A DNA stretch of 64,000 nucleotides. Source: SIG77 sp045589595 (GTDB lineage Bacteria; Verrucomicrobiota; Lentisphaeria; Victivallales; UBA1829). Under the pieces are notes generated by a model, which did not search any database, was not told where the DNA came from, and saw nothing but the letters and a program-made list of their open reading frames with translations. The stretch lies in NCBI GenBank assembly GCA_045589595.1, contig JAZNPK010000035.1, positions 67,416 through 131,415 on the forward strand, in the 5' to 3' direction. How positions within the stretch are numbered: the stretch's first letter is position 1; each line of letters opens with the position of its first letter. Positions 1-8,662 of this stretch are shown here, in pieces. The position numbers were made by a program, and so were the translations under genes.

Positions 1-907
1 GCGCAGTCATGGCGAGAGCGGGAATGACGAAGATCTGCGGTTTCAGGCGGTCGGCAAGGTATCCGATCACGAAGCCGGACATCATTGCGCCGACGGATAC
101 GAACGCGCCGATGATACCGGTCCAGAAGGCGGCTTTATCGGTTCCGATGATCTCTTCGATCAGCATGGGGCTGTACGGGACTTCAAACTGGCGCGCAAAG
201 CGCAGCAGAAGGAGCAGAAACAGCATCAGCCATACGCCGTAAGTGAATCCGGGCAGCGCACCGTGACGGTACCGGTGTACTTTTGCAGCATGTGTATTCG
301 GTCTTGGCGGCGGAGCTGCGGCTTTCGGTGCATCTTTGGCAAACAGGACAAAGATCCCGGAAATAAAGTACAGGATCCCGCAGAACCAGAAAGTGCTTTT
401 GTATCCGTAATAGTGTGCGATCAAGCCGCCGAGTGTATTGCCGAGCATCGCACCCGCCCAGACCGCCGTACTGAACAGACCGAGGGCAAATCCCTGCCGG
501 TTTTCCGGCGTTGTTTTGACGATCAGGGTCTGTGCAGCAACGGTCGTTCCGGCGCAGGCGGCTGTGAGAAAACGCAAACCGATCAGCATCCACGGTTCGT
601 CAACGTATGCCATCATCGGGAAAAAGATCGCCGTGAGGAACGAGCCGCGCAGGAGCATGATCTTCACACCGTAGCGGTCGGACAGACTGCCCCAGATCGG
701 ACAGAAAATCGCGTATGCCAACATGGATGCAAAGAAGAAAATGGATACATAAATACCGCGCAACGCAGTATCCGTGATCCCGAACTGGTCGCCGAGATAC
801 AGCGGAATGAAGGGGATGACCGCATCAAATCCGGCAAGTACGAGCAACTGTGAGAACCACATCAGGACCAGATTCCGCGCCCAATGCTCTGTTCCGATCA
901 TTGCCAT
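1..907 (-). CDS. MFS drug-efflux-like transporter (3' end cut by window edge)
   Basis: Multi-pass inner-membrane transporter of the major facilitator superfamily, MdtG/TetA-like. The minus-strand frame reads MAMIGTEHWARNL, then several hydrophobic helices. After the second helix comes GSLSDRYGVK, matching the MFS loop 2-3 signature, and GYLADRLK repeats it in the second half. About 302 codons are visible; the C-terminal helices lie beyond the left edge. The ATG at 907 is preferred because GAGGT lies 6 nt upstream; a second ATG follows two codons later. The gene starts 16 nt after the CBM9-like gene and is probably the last visible member of a run FtsQ-like > CBM9-like > MFS. The substrate cannot be told from sequence; a sugar or drug are both possible. 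Confidence 0.85.
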   Translation of the reverse strand, partial: MAMIGTEHWARNLVLMWFSQLLVLAGFDAVIPFIPLYLGDQFGITDTALRGIYVSIFFFASMLAYAIFCPIWGSLSDRYGVKIMLLRGSFLTAIFFPMMAYVDEPWMLIGLRFLTAACAGTTVAAQTLIVKTTPENRQGFALGLFSTAVWAGAMLGNTLGGLIAHYYGYKSTFWFCGILYFISGIFVLFAKDAPKAAAPPPRPNTHAAKVHRYRHGALPGFTYGVWLMLFLLLLLRFARQFEVPYSPMLIEEIIGTDKAAFWTGIIGAFVSVGAMMSGFVIGYLADRLKPQIFVIPALAMTA

Positions 908-923
908 TTTATGACCTCAAGCG

Positions 924-1643
924 TTATTCAAAAGTGAAACTTCCGAAGCACATCGGCAGGTGGAAATCCAGTTTCGGCAGGGGCTGCCAGGTGAACCAGT
1001 GGGGATGGCTGGTCTCGCCACCGCATTTGAACACATTGCCCGTCCAGGTCTGACCGGAAAGATCGCCGTTGACATTGTCGCCCAGTTTCACAAAAAGTGC
1101 AATGGGAATGGCAAAGCCCAGCGTCCATGTGACAGGATCTTTGATTTCCGGATCGATCACCGCCGGCAGAGAATGACCGATCTTCACCGTATCGCAATCT
1201 TCTTTGCTGACCGGTTTGTATTTTTTCTTGCGCAGATCCGTAACATTGTACAGGAGCATGTAGCCGCCGGCAGTAAATTCAAAATTGTAGTAGCGGACAT
1301 TGTCTTTGGGGCGGATGAAAAATTCCACGCAGGAATCCGTGCACGCCTGTTCACCATACCGAGTCGAAACCGCCCGCACATACTGATCCTGAACCCGGAA
1401 CAGCCCGTAAATATACTGATCATCGTACAGCAATTTCAGTTCCGTCACGGGAGAATACGGATCGTTGGCTTCCCGTTCTTCGATCCCGGTCCATTTCCGC
1501 CACAGACGCAGAAAAATATTGTATTTCGGGTACATACGGATCGACGGCGTCAGAATACCCGCATTTTTCCACTGGGGATCATTTTCAAAATCACCGTCCA
1601 GAGCAACCGCTCCGGTCGCTTTCTTCACAAGATAGTTGTCCAT
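924..1643 (-). CDS. Carbohydrate-binding family 9-like protein
   Basis: Protein of 239 aa made almost entirely of a CBM9-like/DOMON-type beta-sandwich. Features seen: the early DGDFENDPQW segment, then LKLLYDDQYIYGLFRVQD (about 70-87), the CTDSCVEFFIRP strand and NFEFTAGGYML, which are the usual conserved blocks of this family. No signal peptide or membrane segment is visible, so it is either cytoplasmic or exported by a non-Sec route. Such proteins bind sugars or accompany glycoside hydrolases; the ligand is unknown. The start has GAGGAG 5 nt upstream. It lies 20 nt downstream of the FtsQ-like gene and directly upstream of the MFS transporter, suggesting a sugar-related role for that transporter. 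Confidence 0.75.
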   Translation of the reverse strand: MDNYLVKKATGAVALDGDFENDPQWKNAGILTPSIRMYPKYNIFLRLWRKWTGIEEREANDPYSPVTELKLLYDDQYIYGLFRVQDQYVRAVSTRYGEQACTDSCVEFFIRPKDNVRYYNFEFTAGGYMLLYNVTDLRKKKYKPVSKEDCDTVKIGHSLPAVIDPEIKDPVTWTLGFAIPIALFVKLGDNVNGDLSGQTWTGNVFKCGGETSHPHWFTWQPLPKLDFHLPMCFGSFTFE

Positions 1644-1663
1644 CAGAACTCCTCAAAAATATT

Positions 1664-2536
1664 TTATTTAGCCGTGCGCGGACGCACAACGGTCTGATTT
1701 TCAAAACGCAGATCGATAAAAGAAGTGAAATCCCTGCGGAGATGCTGCTGTTTCAAAGCCGGCAGCAGCCGCCCCATAATGTCATTCTGCAACTTATCCT
1801 CTGAAACAGGATACGGGAGCAGGACGGTATAAATATTTCCGGCATACTGGACCTCGGACTGAATACAACTCTGGAGCGTATCCAGTTTGATCACACGCAC
1901 ATTCAACTGAGGATAGGACCGGGCGATCAGCCCAACAAAGGATAATGTCAGTTTGATCCCGTCCGTGCGGATCATATCACCGCATTTCGCCTTGCCCACT
2001 TCACGGTCACTCATATCGATCACACGGGGCAGGACCACCGGCTCGCAACGGTCGGAGGAGATCACATAACCCTCCTCATCCAGATAACGGTCAATACGGA
2101 CCGTGCTGCCGATTTCCGGACCGATGTTCACGATCGGCAGCCGTTCGTAAATCTCAAATTCAAGCTGATCCGGCAGGATCCGGCGCACATTCACACGGCG
2201 GATCTCCGGATGATTCTTCAGCAGCTGTTCCCGGATCCGGGCAGGTTCCAGCGTAAATAAATTCGTGCTTCCCTCCAGAATACTCAACTCAATACGCAAT
2301 TCACGGAGACGCTTTTCACGGTTCTTTTCCCCGTTCCAGAAACTTTGGGAAAAGCCGTCCGGACGACAGATGCGGAGTTCCTTGAGCGTAAAATGGTTGT
2401 TCTCCTCAAATAATTGCGCCTTCAGAAAATACAGAAGAAAGGATACCGCAAGCAGCAGCAGAAATACAACCGCAAGCCCGATCCAGAGCTTTTGCGCATT
2501 GGACAACCTGTCCTTGATCCCTGTGAGTTTTTCCAT
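1664..2536 (-). CDS. ftsQ: FtsQ/DivIB-like cell-division protein with POTRA domain
   Basis: Protein of 290 aa with a short cytoplasmic N-terminus, one membrane helix at about residues 17-38 (LWIGLAVVFLLLLAVSFLLY), then a periplasmic POTRA-type domain: SILEGSTNLFTLEPARIREQL, followed by HPEIRRVNVRRILPDQLEFEIYERLPI and YLDEEGYVI. This order is that of FtsQ/DivIB, which links early and late divisome proteins. The gene is not beside mur or other fts genes here but next to ackA (68 nt gap), so the symbol is assigned from domain structure only. GGAG lies about 11 nt before the ATG. Another POTRA-bearing membrane protein is the alternative. Confidence 0.6.
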   Translation of the reverse strand: MEKLTGIKDRLSNAQKLWIGLAVVFLLLLAVSFLLYFLKAQLFEENNHFTLKELRICRPDGFSQSFWNGEKNREKRLRELRIELSILEGSTNLFTLEPARIREQLLKNHPEIRRVNVRRILPDQLEFEIYERLPIVNIGPEIGSTVRIDRYLDEEGYVISSDRCEPVVLPRVIDMSDREVGKAKCGDMIRTDGIKLTLSFVGLIARSYPQLNVRVIKLDTLQSCIQSEVQYAGNIYTVLLPYPVSEDKLQNDIMGRLLPALKQQHLRRDFTSFIDLRFENQTVVRPRTAK

Positions 2537-2604
2537 AAGTTATACGCTCCGTATTGTTTCCCGTTTTTTGAGTTCGCAGCCGCGCCCTCTGACCTTATTA
2601 CAGA

Positions 2605-3816
2605 TCAGGCGAGTTTCAGAACGTCCACTGTGGAGCGGGCGATCATCAGTTCTTCGTTGGTGGGCATGATCACGACTTTGCCCTTGCTGTCATCGGTGGA
2701 GACGATTCCGCGTTTGCCGAAGCAAGCGGCATTCTTTTCGGGATCGATCTTGAAGCCGAGGCTTTCCACGCCTTTGATGATTTCTTCGCGGATGCCGACG
2801 GAATATTCGCCGATCCCGCCGGTGAAGACGATGGCGTCAGCGCCGCCGACCAGCACAAAGTAGGAGCCGATATATTTCACCACGCGGCGGACGAACATCT
2901 TCAGTGCGAGAGCAGCCCGTTCATTGCCGCCTTCTGCGGAGGCGATGATGTCGCGCATATCGCCGGAATTGATGTTGGCGATGGCGAAAAGACCGGATTT
3001 CTTGTTCAGGATGTTATCCACTTCTTTGGGGGTGCTGCCGAGATCGATCATACGGATCACGGCGGCGGCATCGATATCGCCGCTGCGGGTACCCATCATA
3101 AGACCTTCCAGCGGAGTCAGACCCATGGTGGTGTCAACGACTTTGCCGTTTTTGATGGCTGCCATACTGCAGCCGTTGCCCAGATGGCAGGTGATGATGT
3201 TGGTATCATCCAGGTTCTTGCCCAGAAATTCAGCGGTGCTGATGGTCACAAAGTGATGACTTGTGCCGTGGAAACCGTATTTACGGATGCCGTACTGCGT
3301 GTAGTAATCGTAGGGAATGGCATAGAGATAGGCTTCTTTGGGCATGGTCTGATGGAACTGGGTGTCGAACACGCCCACGTTGGGAACGCCGGGGAAAAGC
3401 AGTTCGCAGGCTTCGATACCGGTCAGGTTCGCGGGATTGTGGAGCGGACCGAGGGGGAAGCATTCGCGGATGATGTCTTTCACTTCCGGTGTGATTTCCA
3501 CGGGCTGAGTGACTTTTTCACCGCCATGGAGAACGCGGTGACCGATGGCTGCCACTTCGTTCAGGCTTTTGAGAACGCCGTTTTCCGGATCCACCAGCTG
3601 TTCGCAGATGGCTTTCAGACCGGCGGCATGGTCGGCACCGGCGGCAAGCACCTGTTCTGCTTTGTAGCCGTCGGGGCGTTTGTAAATGATGTTGGGCTTG
3701 TCGCTGCCGACGCGCTCCACCTGACCGTTGGCGATCACACTGTGTTCTGCACCCTGCATGTCAAACAGCATGAACTTGAGGGAGGAACTGCCTGCATTCA
3801 AAACGAGGATCTTCAT
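2605..3816 (-). CDS. ackA: Acetate kinase
   Basis: Full-length acetate kinase, 403 aa, interconverting acetyl phosphate + ADP and acetate + ATP in the cytoplasm. The ASKHA-fold signatures are clear: MKILVLNAGSSSLKF at the N-terminus, FDTQFHQTMP and KYGFHGTSHHFV in the middle, HLGNGCS, then FTGGIGEYSVGIRE near the C-terminus. No pta is seen beside it. AAAGGA lies upstream of the ATG. The 120-nt leader before it contains three TGACGGA repeats but no clear hairpin. It supports a fermentative, acetate-producing lifestyle. Confidence 0.97.
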   Translation of the reverse strand: MKILVLNAGSSSLKFMLFDMQGAEHSVIANGQVERVGSDKPNIIYKRPDGYKAEQVLAAGADHAAGLKAICEQLVDPENGVLKSLNEVAAIGHRVLHGGEKVTQPVEITPEVKDIIRECFPLGPLHNPANLTGIEACELLFPGVPNVGVFDTQFHQTMPKEAYLYAIPYDYYTQYGIRKYGFHGTSHHFVTISTAEFLGKNLDDTNIITCHLGNGCSMAAIKNGKVVDTTMGLTPLEGLMMGTRSGDIDAAAVIRMIDLGSTPKEVDNILNKKSGLFAIANINSGDMRDIIASAEGGNERAALALKMFVRRVVKYIGSYFVLVGGADAIVFTGGIGEYSVGIREEIIKGVESLGFKIDPEKNAACFGKRGIVSTDDSKGKVVIMPTNEELMIARSTVDVLKLA

Positions 3817-3936
3817 GATTTGGATGATTCCTTTTGTTAATATTGTTAAATGGTTTGATCTGTTATGTTTTTCTTTTTTCTTTTCTGTTTTTCCGGTTCC
3901 GTCATTTTATCTGTCAGACCGTCCGTCATTTTTCCG

Positions 3937-4560
3937 TCACACCCAAGATGTGAGTGTAATGATCACACCCGTCACAAGGGGGATGGAAAAATTGTCATCC
4001 ATCCGCAACTGTTTTTCAAAAAGTTCTGCGAAAGCGGCGAGTGTCACCCCGGCAACAGCACCTGCCGCCATCAGTGGCGTCAGCATACCGGCAAAAAACA
4101 GGAGCAGATTTGCAAAGACAGACCCGGCAATGATAAAGGCAATGACGCCTTCCCATGATTTGCCGTTGATCTTGTGTCTGCCGAAACGGCGTCCGATCAG
4201 CGCGGCGGCGGTATCCGCGATCAGCATCACGCCCAGAGCGATCGCAGCGACGGGCTGGGGAAAACACAGAGTCACCAGCGCAGCAGCCGCAAAGACCGGA
4301 GGACTGCCGCTGACCACCCATTGTCCGGGTTTGACATCGTTCCGGAGCATATTGCCGAAGAAACGGTCGTACAGCGGCGTGATCCATTTGACGCGATTGG
4401 CATAGGCGTGTTCGCACAACAGGTTCAGTACCAGACAGATCGCAAAGAAGCTGAAAAGCAGGTACATGGGCCACGGAAAGAACCAGATGAGTGCCACCAT
4501 CCAGAGGGAACTCAAATGGATCAGTTTCCGGTAAACTTCCTGAATGTACGGGATCGCCAT
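3937..4560 (-). CDS. CTP-dependent diacylglycerol/polyprenol kinase family membrane protein
   Basis: Integral membrane protein of 207 aa with about six hydrophobic segments. The diagnostic block is LIADTAAALIGRRFGRHKIN followed by GKSWEG (about residues 132-158), typical of the SEC59/DGK1/VTE5 and CdsA-like superfamily that phosphorylates or activates lipid alcohols with CTP. The YRKLIHLSSLW start also fits the family. The exact substrate (diacylglycerol, polyprenol or phytol-like alcohol) cannot be decided. It begins 18 nt downstream of dapL and is likely cotranscribed with it; a link to cell-wall lipid carrier recycling is possible but is inference. Confidence 0.7.
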   Translation of the reverse strand: MAIPYIQEVYRKLIHLSSLWMVALIWFFPWPMYLLFSFFAICLVLNLLCEHAYANRVKWITPLYDRFFGNMLRNDVKPGQWVVSGSPPVFAAAALVTLCFPQPVAAIALGVMLIADTAAALIGRRFGRHKINGKSWEGVIAFIIAGSVFANLLLFFAGMLTPLMAAGAVAGVTLAAFAELFEKQLRMDDNFSIPLVTGVIITLTSWV

Positions 4561-4578
4561 GACGGATGCGCCTTGTCG

Positions 4579-5817
4579 TCAGAATTCAAACTTGGCATCG
4601 GAGAGGCGGTTGGCAAATTCTGCCAGGACCCGGTCCTCTTCCGCCTTGCCGCCGCGGGCAACGAATGTAGCGCTGAAGCGGACATAGGGACCTGCATCGT
4701 CCCAGGGCACGGAGCTGATCAGTTTGTTCTTGATGAGCCACTGGCTGAAATCTTCACCGGTTTCAAATTTTGTGCCGTCGGAAGATGCTTTCGGCGCGCG
4801 GACATAGAGATAGAAGGAGCCGGCGGGGACCTTGGCGTTGAAGCCCAGTTTCTTCAGGGTGTTCACCATGCTGGTCAGACGGCGTTCATACTTTTCGCTG
4901 ATGGCGGGCGTGATGGATGCCTGATCATCGAGTGCGGCGATGGCAGCTTTCTGAATGGCAAGGAACTGACCGGAGTCCGCATTGTCTTTCACTGTTGCAA
5001 ATGCCTTGACAGCCAACGGGTTGCCGCAGATCCAGCCCAGACGCCAGCCGGTCATGTTGAAGCCCTTGGACATACTGTGGAGTTCCACTGCGCAATCCAT
5101 AGCGCCCGGAATGGAGAGAATGCTCAGGGGTTTGCCCTGGAAGTTCAGCGGCGCATAAGCGGCATCGCTGACGATCAGGATGTTGTTTTCTTTGGCGAAG
5201 GCAACGGCTTTCTTGAAAAATTCTTCCGTGGCAACGGCTCCGGTGGGGTTGTTCGGGTAGTTCAGATAGAGCAGTTTTGCGCGTTTTTTCTGGTCATCCG
5301 TCAGATCGTCCAGCTGGGGCAGGTAGCCGTTTTCTTCCAGCAGGGGCATATTGACGACTTCACCGCCGAGATATTTCGTCCAGGTACCCATGACCGGATA
5401 ACCGGGAACGGTCAGCAGAGAAATGTCACCGGGGTTGATGAAACATGCGGGCAGCAGGGAGAGGGAGGATTTGCTGCCGATGGCGTGGCAGATCTCGGTA
5501 TCCGGATCCAGTTCCACGCCGTACAGCGCCTTCATATAACGGGCTGCTGCGGCTTTGAAATCGGCGCAACCGTTGTCGGCATAAATGCGGTTTTCCCATT
5601 TCTGTACTTCATCGCACATGGCGTTGACGACGGAGGGGAATGCCATGTCATCGGGTTCGCCGACGCCCATATCGATCAATTCCACCCCGGGATTTGCGGC
5701 GGCTGCTGCGCGTTTTGCGCGTTTGATCTTTTCAAATTTGTAGATCTTGGTATCTTTGCCGAACTGATCGCCGCCGATCCGGTTGGCAAAATTGGTCTGC
5801 AGAAAACTTTCAGACAT
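4579..5817 (-). CDS. dapL: LL-diaminopimelate aminotransferase
   Basis: PLP-dependent fold-type I aminotransferase of 412 aa. It converts tetrahydrodipicolinate directly to LL-DAP in lysine and peptidoglycan synthesis, bypassing DapD/C/E. Visible motifs: GGDQFGKDTKIYKFEKIKRA near the N-terminus, DMGVGEPDD (49-57), LNYPNNPTGA (185-194), VSDAAYAPL and the PLP lysine K251 in HSMSKGFNMTGWRLGW. The overall sequence resembles the DapL group described from chlamydiae, spirochaetes and other PVC-related bacteria. AAGGAG lies 6-7 nt before the ATG. It is transcribed divergently from comF. Confidence 0.9.
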   Translation of the reverse strand: MSESFLQTNFANRIGGDQFGKDTKIYKFEKIKRAKRAAAAANPGVELIDMGVGEPDDMAFPSVVNAMCDEVQKWENRIYADNGCADFKAAAARYMKALYGVELDPDTEICHAIGSKSSLSLLPACFINPGDISLLTVPGYPVMGTWTKYLGGEVVNMPLLEENGYLPQLDDLTDDQKKRAKLLYLNYPNNPTGAVATEEFFKKAVAFAKENNILIVSDAAYAPLNFQGKPLSILSIPGAMDCAVELHSMSKGFNMTGWRLGWICGNPLAVKAFATVKDNADSGQFLAIQKAAIAALDDQASITPAISEKYERRLTSMVNTLKKLGFNAKVPAGSFYLYVRAPKASSDGTKFETGEDFSQWLIKNKLISSVPWDDAGPYVRFSATFVARGGKAEEDRVLAEFANRLSDAKFEF

Positions 5818-5924
5818 CGTCTTCTCCTTTGGATTTCGTTCTGGTACTGATGTTATTATGAAATTATAATCCCTATAATGTACACTTTTATTTGATAAAA
5901 TACCAGTGAGGACATCAATTTTTT

Positions 5925-5953
5925 TTGCAAATCCCTTGCTCCGGCGTTATTGT
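5925..5953 (+). promoter_or_regulatory. Candidate sigma70-type promoter for comF-accD
   Basis: TTGCAA at 5925-5930 and TATTGT at 5948-5953 are separated by 17 nt, about 47 nt before the comF start codon, in the divergent dapL/comF spacer. The -10 form TATTGT recurs before nagA and the SGNH gene. Confidence 0.4.
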
Positions 5954-6000
5954 AACGGAAAAACACGAACATTTATCCGTATATTTCCAGGAAAACAGCA

Positions 6001-6714
6001 ATGAATATCTTCAGGGATCTGATCCGGACATTCATTCCGGCAATGTGTCCGGTCTGCGGCGGACTGCCCGCGGACGGAACCGCCAATATGTTCTGCGCGG
6101 ATTGTCTGGAAAAGATCCGTTTTGTTCAGGAACCGCTCTGTCCCGGTTGCGGCGGATCCCTTACCGGTATGCTGGATATGTGTCCGGATTGTCTTCAGGC
6201 GGAAGCGGAACGGCCGTGGGCAAAAGCCTTCAGTCTGTACCGGATGGAACATTTCGGCAAGGAACTCATCCACCGGTTCAAGTATCAGAACAGTCCCGAA
6301 TTGGCAAGACCGTTGGGACATCTTGCGCAGATGCGGCTCGGCGATGCGCTCCGGGCGGAACAGTTTGATCTGATCGTGCCGGTACCGCTTCACTGGTTCC
6401 GTATGATCCAGCGCGGATATAACCAGTCGGAAGTCCTTGCACAGTCTCTGGGGCGTGAACTGAACATCCCCTGCTGCAATGTGTTGCGACGGCGGAAATG
6501 GACATCGCAACAGGCAAAATTGACAAAAAAGGAAAGAATTTCCAATCTGAAAGGTGCTTTTTCCATAAAAAATTCGACAAATGTGAAAAAGCGTGCTATA
6601 TTACTTGTGGACGACGTGTTGACGACCGGTTCCACGTTGGCATCTGCAACAAACTCACTGCTCGCCGCAGGTGCCGGAAGAGTCTGCATATTTGTGATCG
6701 CACGAAGACTGTAA
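6001..6714 (+). CDS. comF: ComF-family phosphoribosyltransferase-like protein
   Basis: Protein of 237 aa with the two parts typical of ComF/GntX proteins. The N-terminus is a zinc-binding region with four CxxC pairs (CPVC, CADC, CPGC, CPDC, residues about 16-60). The C-terminal half is a type I phosphoribosyltransferase domain ending in the PRPP loop ILLVDDVLTTGSTL (about 200-213). Members act in DNA uptake or in intracellular DNA handling; the PRT activity is generally undefined. AGGA precedes the ATG by about 8 nt. accD follows after 21 nt, so the two are probably cotranscribed. Confidence 0.88.
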   Translation: MNIFRDLIRTFIPAMCPVCGGLPADGTANMFCADCLEKIRFVQEPLCPGCGGSLTGMLDMCPDCLQAEAERPWAKAFSLYRMEHFGKELIHRFKYQNSPELARPLGHLAQMRLGDALRAEQFDLIVPVPLHWFRMIQRGYNQSEVLAQSLGRELNIPCCNVLRRRKWTSQQAKLTKKERISNLKGAFSIKNSTNVKKRAILLVDDVLTTGSTLASATNSLLAAGAGRVCIFVIARRL

Positions 6715-6735
6715 ACGGACGAAAGGATTTAGACT

Positions 6736-7704
6736 ATGGCAGCTTTTTTTACGAAAGCGAGATACTCCACGATCAGAGCAACTGCCGCTGTGGAACAGAA
6801 TAAAGATACTGCTCCGTCCGAGCTGCCGCAGCCTCAGGGACCCTCCCCGCTGTCGCGCCGCCGGGACATTCCCGAAGGTTTGTGGGAAAAATGCAAGAAG
6901 TGCGATGAAACGATCTTTGCAAAGGAAAAAGAGGAAAACCTCAATATCTGCCCGAAATGCGGTTATCATTTTCCCATTTCCGCCCCTGAACGGATCGCAT
7001 TGATCACGGATGAAGGATCTTTCAAAGAGATTGATGCCGATCTGGAATCGATCGATACCCTCAAATTTGAAGGCGTTGCATCCTATCTGGATAAACTGGA
7101 AGCCAATAAAAAGAAGACCGGTATGAAAGATGCCGTGATCTGCGGTGAAGCGGAATTGAACGGCATCCGTTACGCGTTGGGCGTTATGGATTTCCGTTTT
7201 CTCGGCGCCAGTATGGGGGCTGTTGTCGGCGAAAAAATCACCCGCGTTATCGAATATGCCACCGCAAACAAACTGCCGCTGGTCATTGTGACGGCGTCCG
7301 GCGGAGCCCGTATGTACGAAGGTATGATCAGCCTGATGCAGATGGCAAAAACCAGCGGTGCCGTTGAACGCCACAAAGAGGCGGGACTGCCTTATATCGT
7401 GGTGATGACCCATCCCACAACGGCGGGCGTTACGGCAAGTTTTGCTTCGCTGGGCGATCTGATCATCGCCGAACCGGAAGCGTTGATCGGGTTCGCAGGT
7501 CCCCGGGTGATCCGTGATACAACACAGGCGCAGCTGCCCGAAGGATTCCAAACAGCGGAATTCCTTTTGAAGAAAGGATTGATCGACCGGATCGTGGATC
7601 GTAAAAAAATGCGCGAAGAACTGGGACTTTTACTTGAATATTTCGTTTCAGGGTGTAAAGTTAATAGGAAATCCGGTAAGAAGAAATCCGGAAAAACGGA
7701 ATAA
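6736..7704 (+). CDS. accD: Acetyl-CoA carboxylase carboxyltransferase subunit beta
   Basis: Beta subunit of the acetyl-CoA carboxylase carboxyltransferase, which with AccA moves the carboxyl group from biotin to acetyl-CoA to form malonyl-CoA. Length is 322 aa. The zinc finger is seen as CKKC and CPKCGYHF (about residues 53-78), and the crotonase-like core carries SGGARMYEGM, GVTASFASLGD and GFAGPRVI. There is a roughly 40-residue N-terminal extension before the zinc finger. accA is not in this window. AAAGGA precedes the ATG. The SRP RNA follows immediately. Confidence 0.95.
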   Translation: MAAFFTKARYSTIRATAAVEQNKDTAPSELPQPQGPSPLSRRRDIPEGLWEKCKKCDETIFAKEKEENLNICPKCGYHFPISAPERIALITDEGSFKEIDADLESIDTLKFEGVASYLDKLEANKKKTGMKDAVICGEAELNGIRYALGVMDFRFLGASMGAVVGEKITRVIEYATANKLPLVIVTASGGARMYEGMISLMQMAKTSGAVERHKEAGLPYIVVMTHPTTAGVTASFASLGDLIIAEPEALIGFAGPRVIRDTTQAQLPEGFQTAEFLLKKGLIDRIVDRKKMREELGLLLEYFVSGCKVNRKSGKKKSGKTE

Positions 7705-7712
7705 GCGGTATT

Positions 7713-7825
7713 GCCGCCGAACGCCGGACCCTGTGCGACGGAATCCCGTGAACCGAGTCAGGTTGGGAACAAAGCAGCTCTAAGCGATGATCCCGTGCGC
7801 CGCAGGAACTCTGTCGGTCGGCGGC
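7713..7825 (+). ncRNA. ffs: Small bacterial signal recognition particle RNA (4.5S-type)
   Basis: The segment folds as one long hairpin: GCCGCCGA at 7713-7720 pairs perfectly with TCGGCGGC at 7818-7825, and CCTG at 7730-7733 pairs with CAGG at 7802-7805. The apical part has the SRP domain IV order GTCAGG, a GGAA tetraloop closed by TTG/CAA, then AAAGCAGC (7756-7778). E. coli 4.5S has the same arrangement with different pairs closing the loop, so the stem is retained with changed bases. It scaffolds Ffh for co-translational targeting. A T-run follows directly. Confidence 0.88.
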
Positions 7826-7832
7826 TTTTTTT
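7818..7832 (+). terminator. Intrinsic terminator at the SRP RNA 3' end
   Basis: The terminal helix of the SRP RNA (3' arm 7818-7825) is followed by a run of seven T at 7826-7832, so the RNA's own closing stem appears to act as a rho-independent terminator. Confidence 0.65.
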
Positions 7833-7862
7833 ATTCAGAGACAAGGAAGGATACTGTACATC

Positions 7863-8660
7863 ATGCCCGCAAAACGTATCGATGGCAGGGAGTGGAATCA
7901 GTCCCGCAAAATCAAGATCACAACGGATTTTCTTGCTCATCCGGTCGCATCCGCCCTCATTGAGACCGGCGGCACAAAAGTCATCTGTTCCGCCTCATTT
8001 GAAGCGGGCGTCCCCCCGTGGATGCGCGCGCAGGGCGTTTCCGGCGGCTGGGTCACCAGCGAATACGGTATGATCCCCGGATCTACCGGCAGCCGTGTGC
8101 AGCGCGAAGCCGCCAAAGGTAAACAGAGCGGAAGAACGATGGAGATCCAGCGTCTGATCGGCCGTTCCTTCCGGTCCGTGATCGATCTTCAGGCACTCGG
8201 ACCCAATACCCTTTACATCGATTGCGATGTGATCGATGCCGACGGCGGGACCCGGTGCGCCAGTATCAGCGGCGCATCTGTGGTCCTGCAGATGGCGTTC
8301 CGCAGACTGTTGGCTGAAAAGAAGATCCCCCGTTTCCCCATGCGCGAAAATGTGGCTGCCGTATCCGTCGGGATCCTGAAAGGTACACCCATTCTGGACC
8401 TCTGTTACGAAGAAGATTCCGCCGCCGATGTGGATATGAATGTGGTGATGACCGAATCCGGAAAATATATCGAGATCCAGGGGACCGCTGAAGAAAATCC
8501 CTTCTCCAGAGAGGAACTGAACAGCCTGCTTGATCTGGCAAAGATCGGGACCGATAAGATCTTTGCCGCGCAGAAACGGGCTCTGGAAGGCGAACCCGCT
8601 CCCGTGTCCAATGAACCGCCGGGAAGCCTGAGCGCTGTTTTTGCCAACGTGAAACTCTGA
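7863..8660 (+). CDS. rph: Ribonuclease PH
   Basis: Phosphorolytic 3'-to-5' exoribonuclease of 265 aa that trims tRNA 3' ends. Family blocks seen: GGTKVICSASFE near residue 36, GWVTSEYGMIPGSTGSR, the phosphate-binding SGRTMEIQRLIGRSFRSV (about residues 87-104), DCDVIDADGGTR and SGASVV. Length is slightly above the usual 240 aa because of a C-terminal tail. The preceding AAGGAAGGA is 11-12 nt from the ATG. aat starts 2 nt after the stop. Confidence 0.95.
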   Translation: MPAKRIDGREWNQSRKIKITTDFLAHPVASALIETGGTKVICSASFEAGVPPWMRAQGVSGGWVTSEYGMIPGSTGSRVQREAAKGKQSGRTMEIQRLIGRSFRSVIDLQALGPNTLYIDCDVIDADGGTRCASISGASVVLQMAFRRLLAEKKIPRFPMRENVAAVSVGILKGTPILDLCYEEDSAADVDMNVVMTESGKYIEIQGTAEENPFSREELNSLLDLAKIGTDKIFAAQKRALEGEPAPVSNEPPGSLSAVFANVKL

Positions 8661-8662
8661 AG

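Noticed and set aside
7711..8073. Protein-coding frame over the SRP RNA and start of rph
   Set aside because: Overlaps a structured RNA and runs out of frame into rph, which has clear RNase PH motifs.
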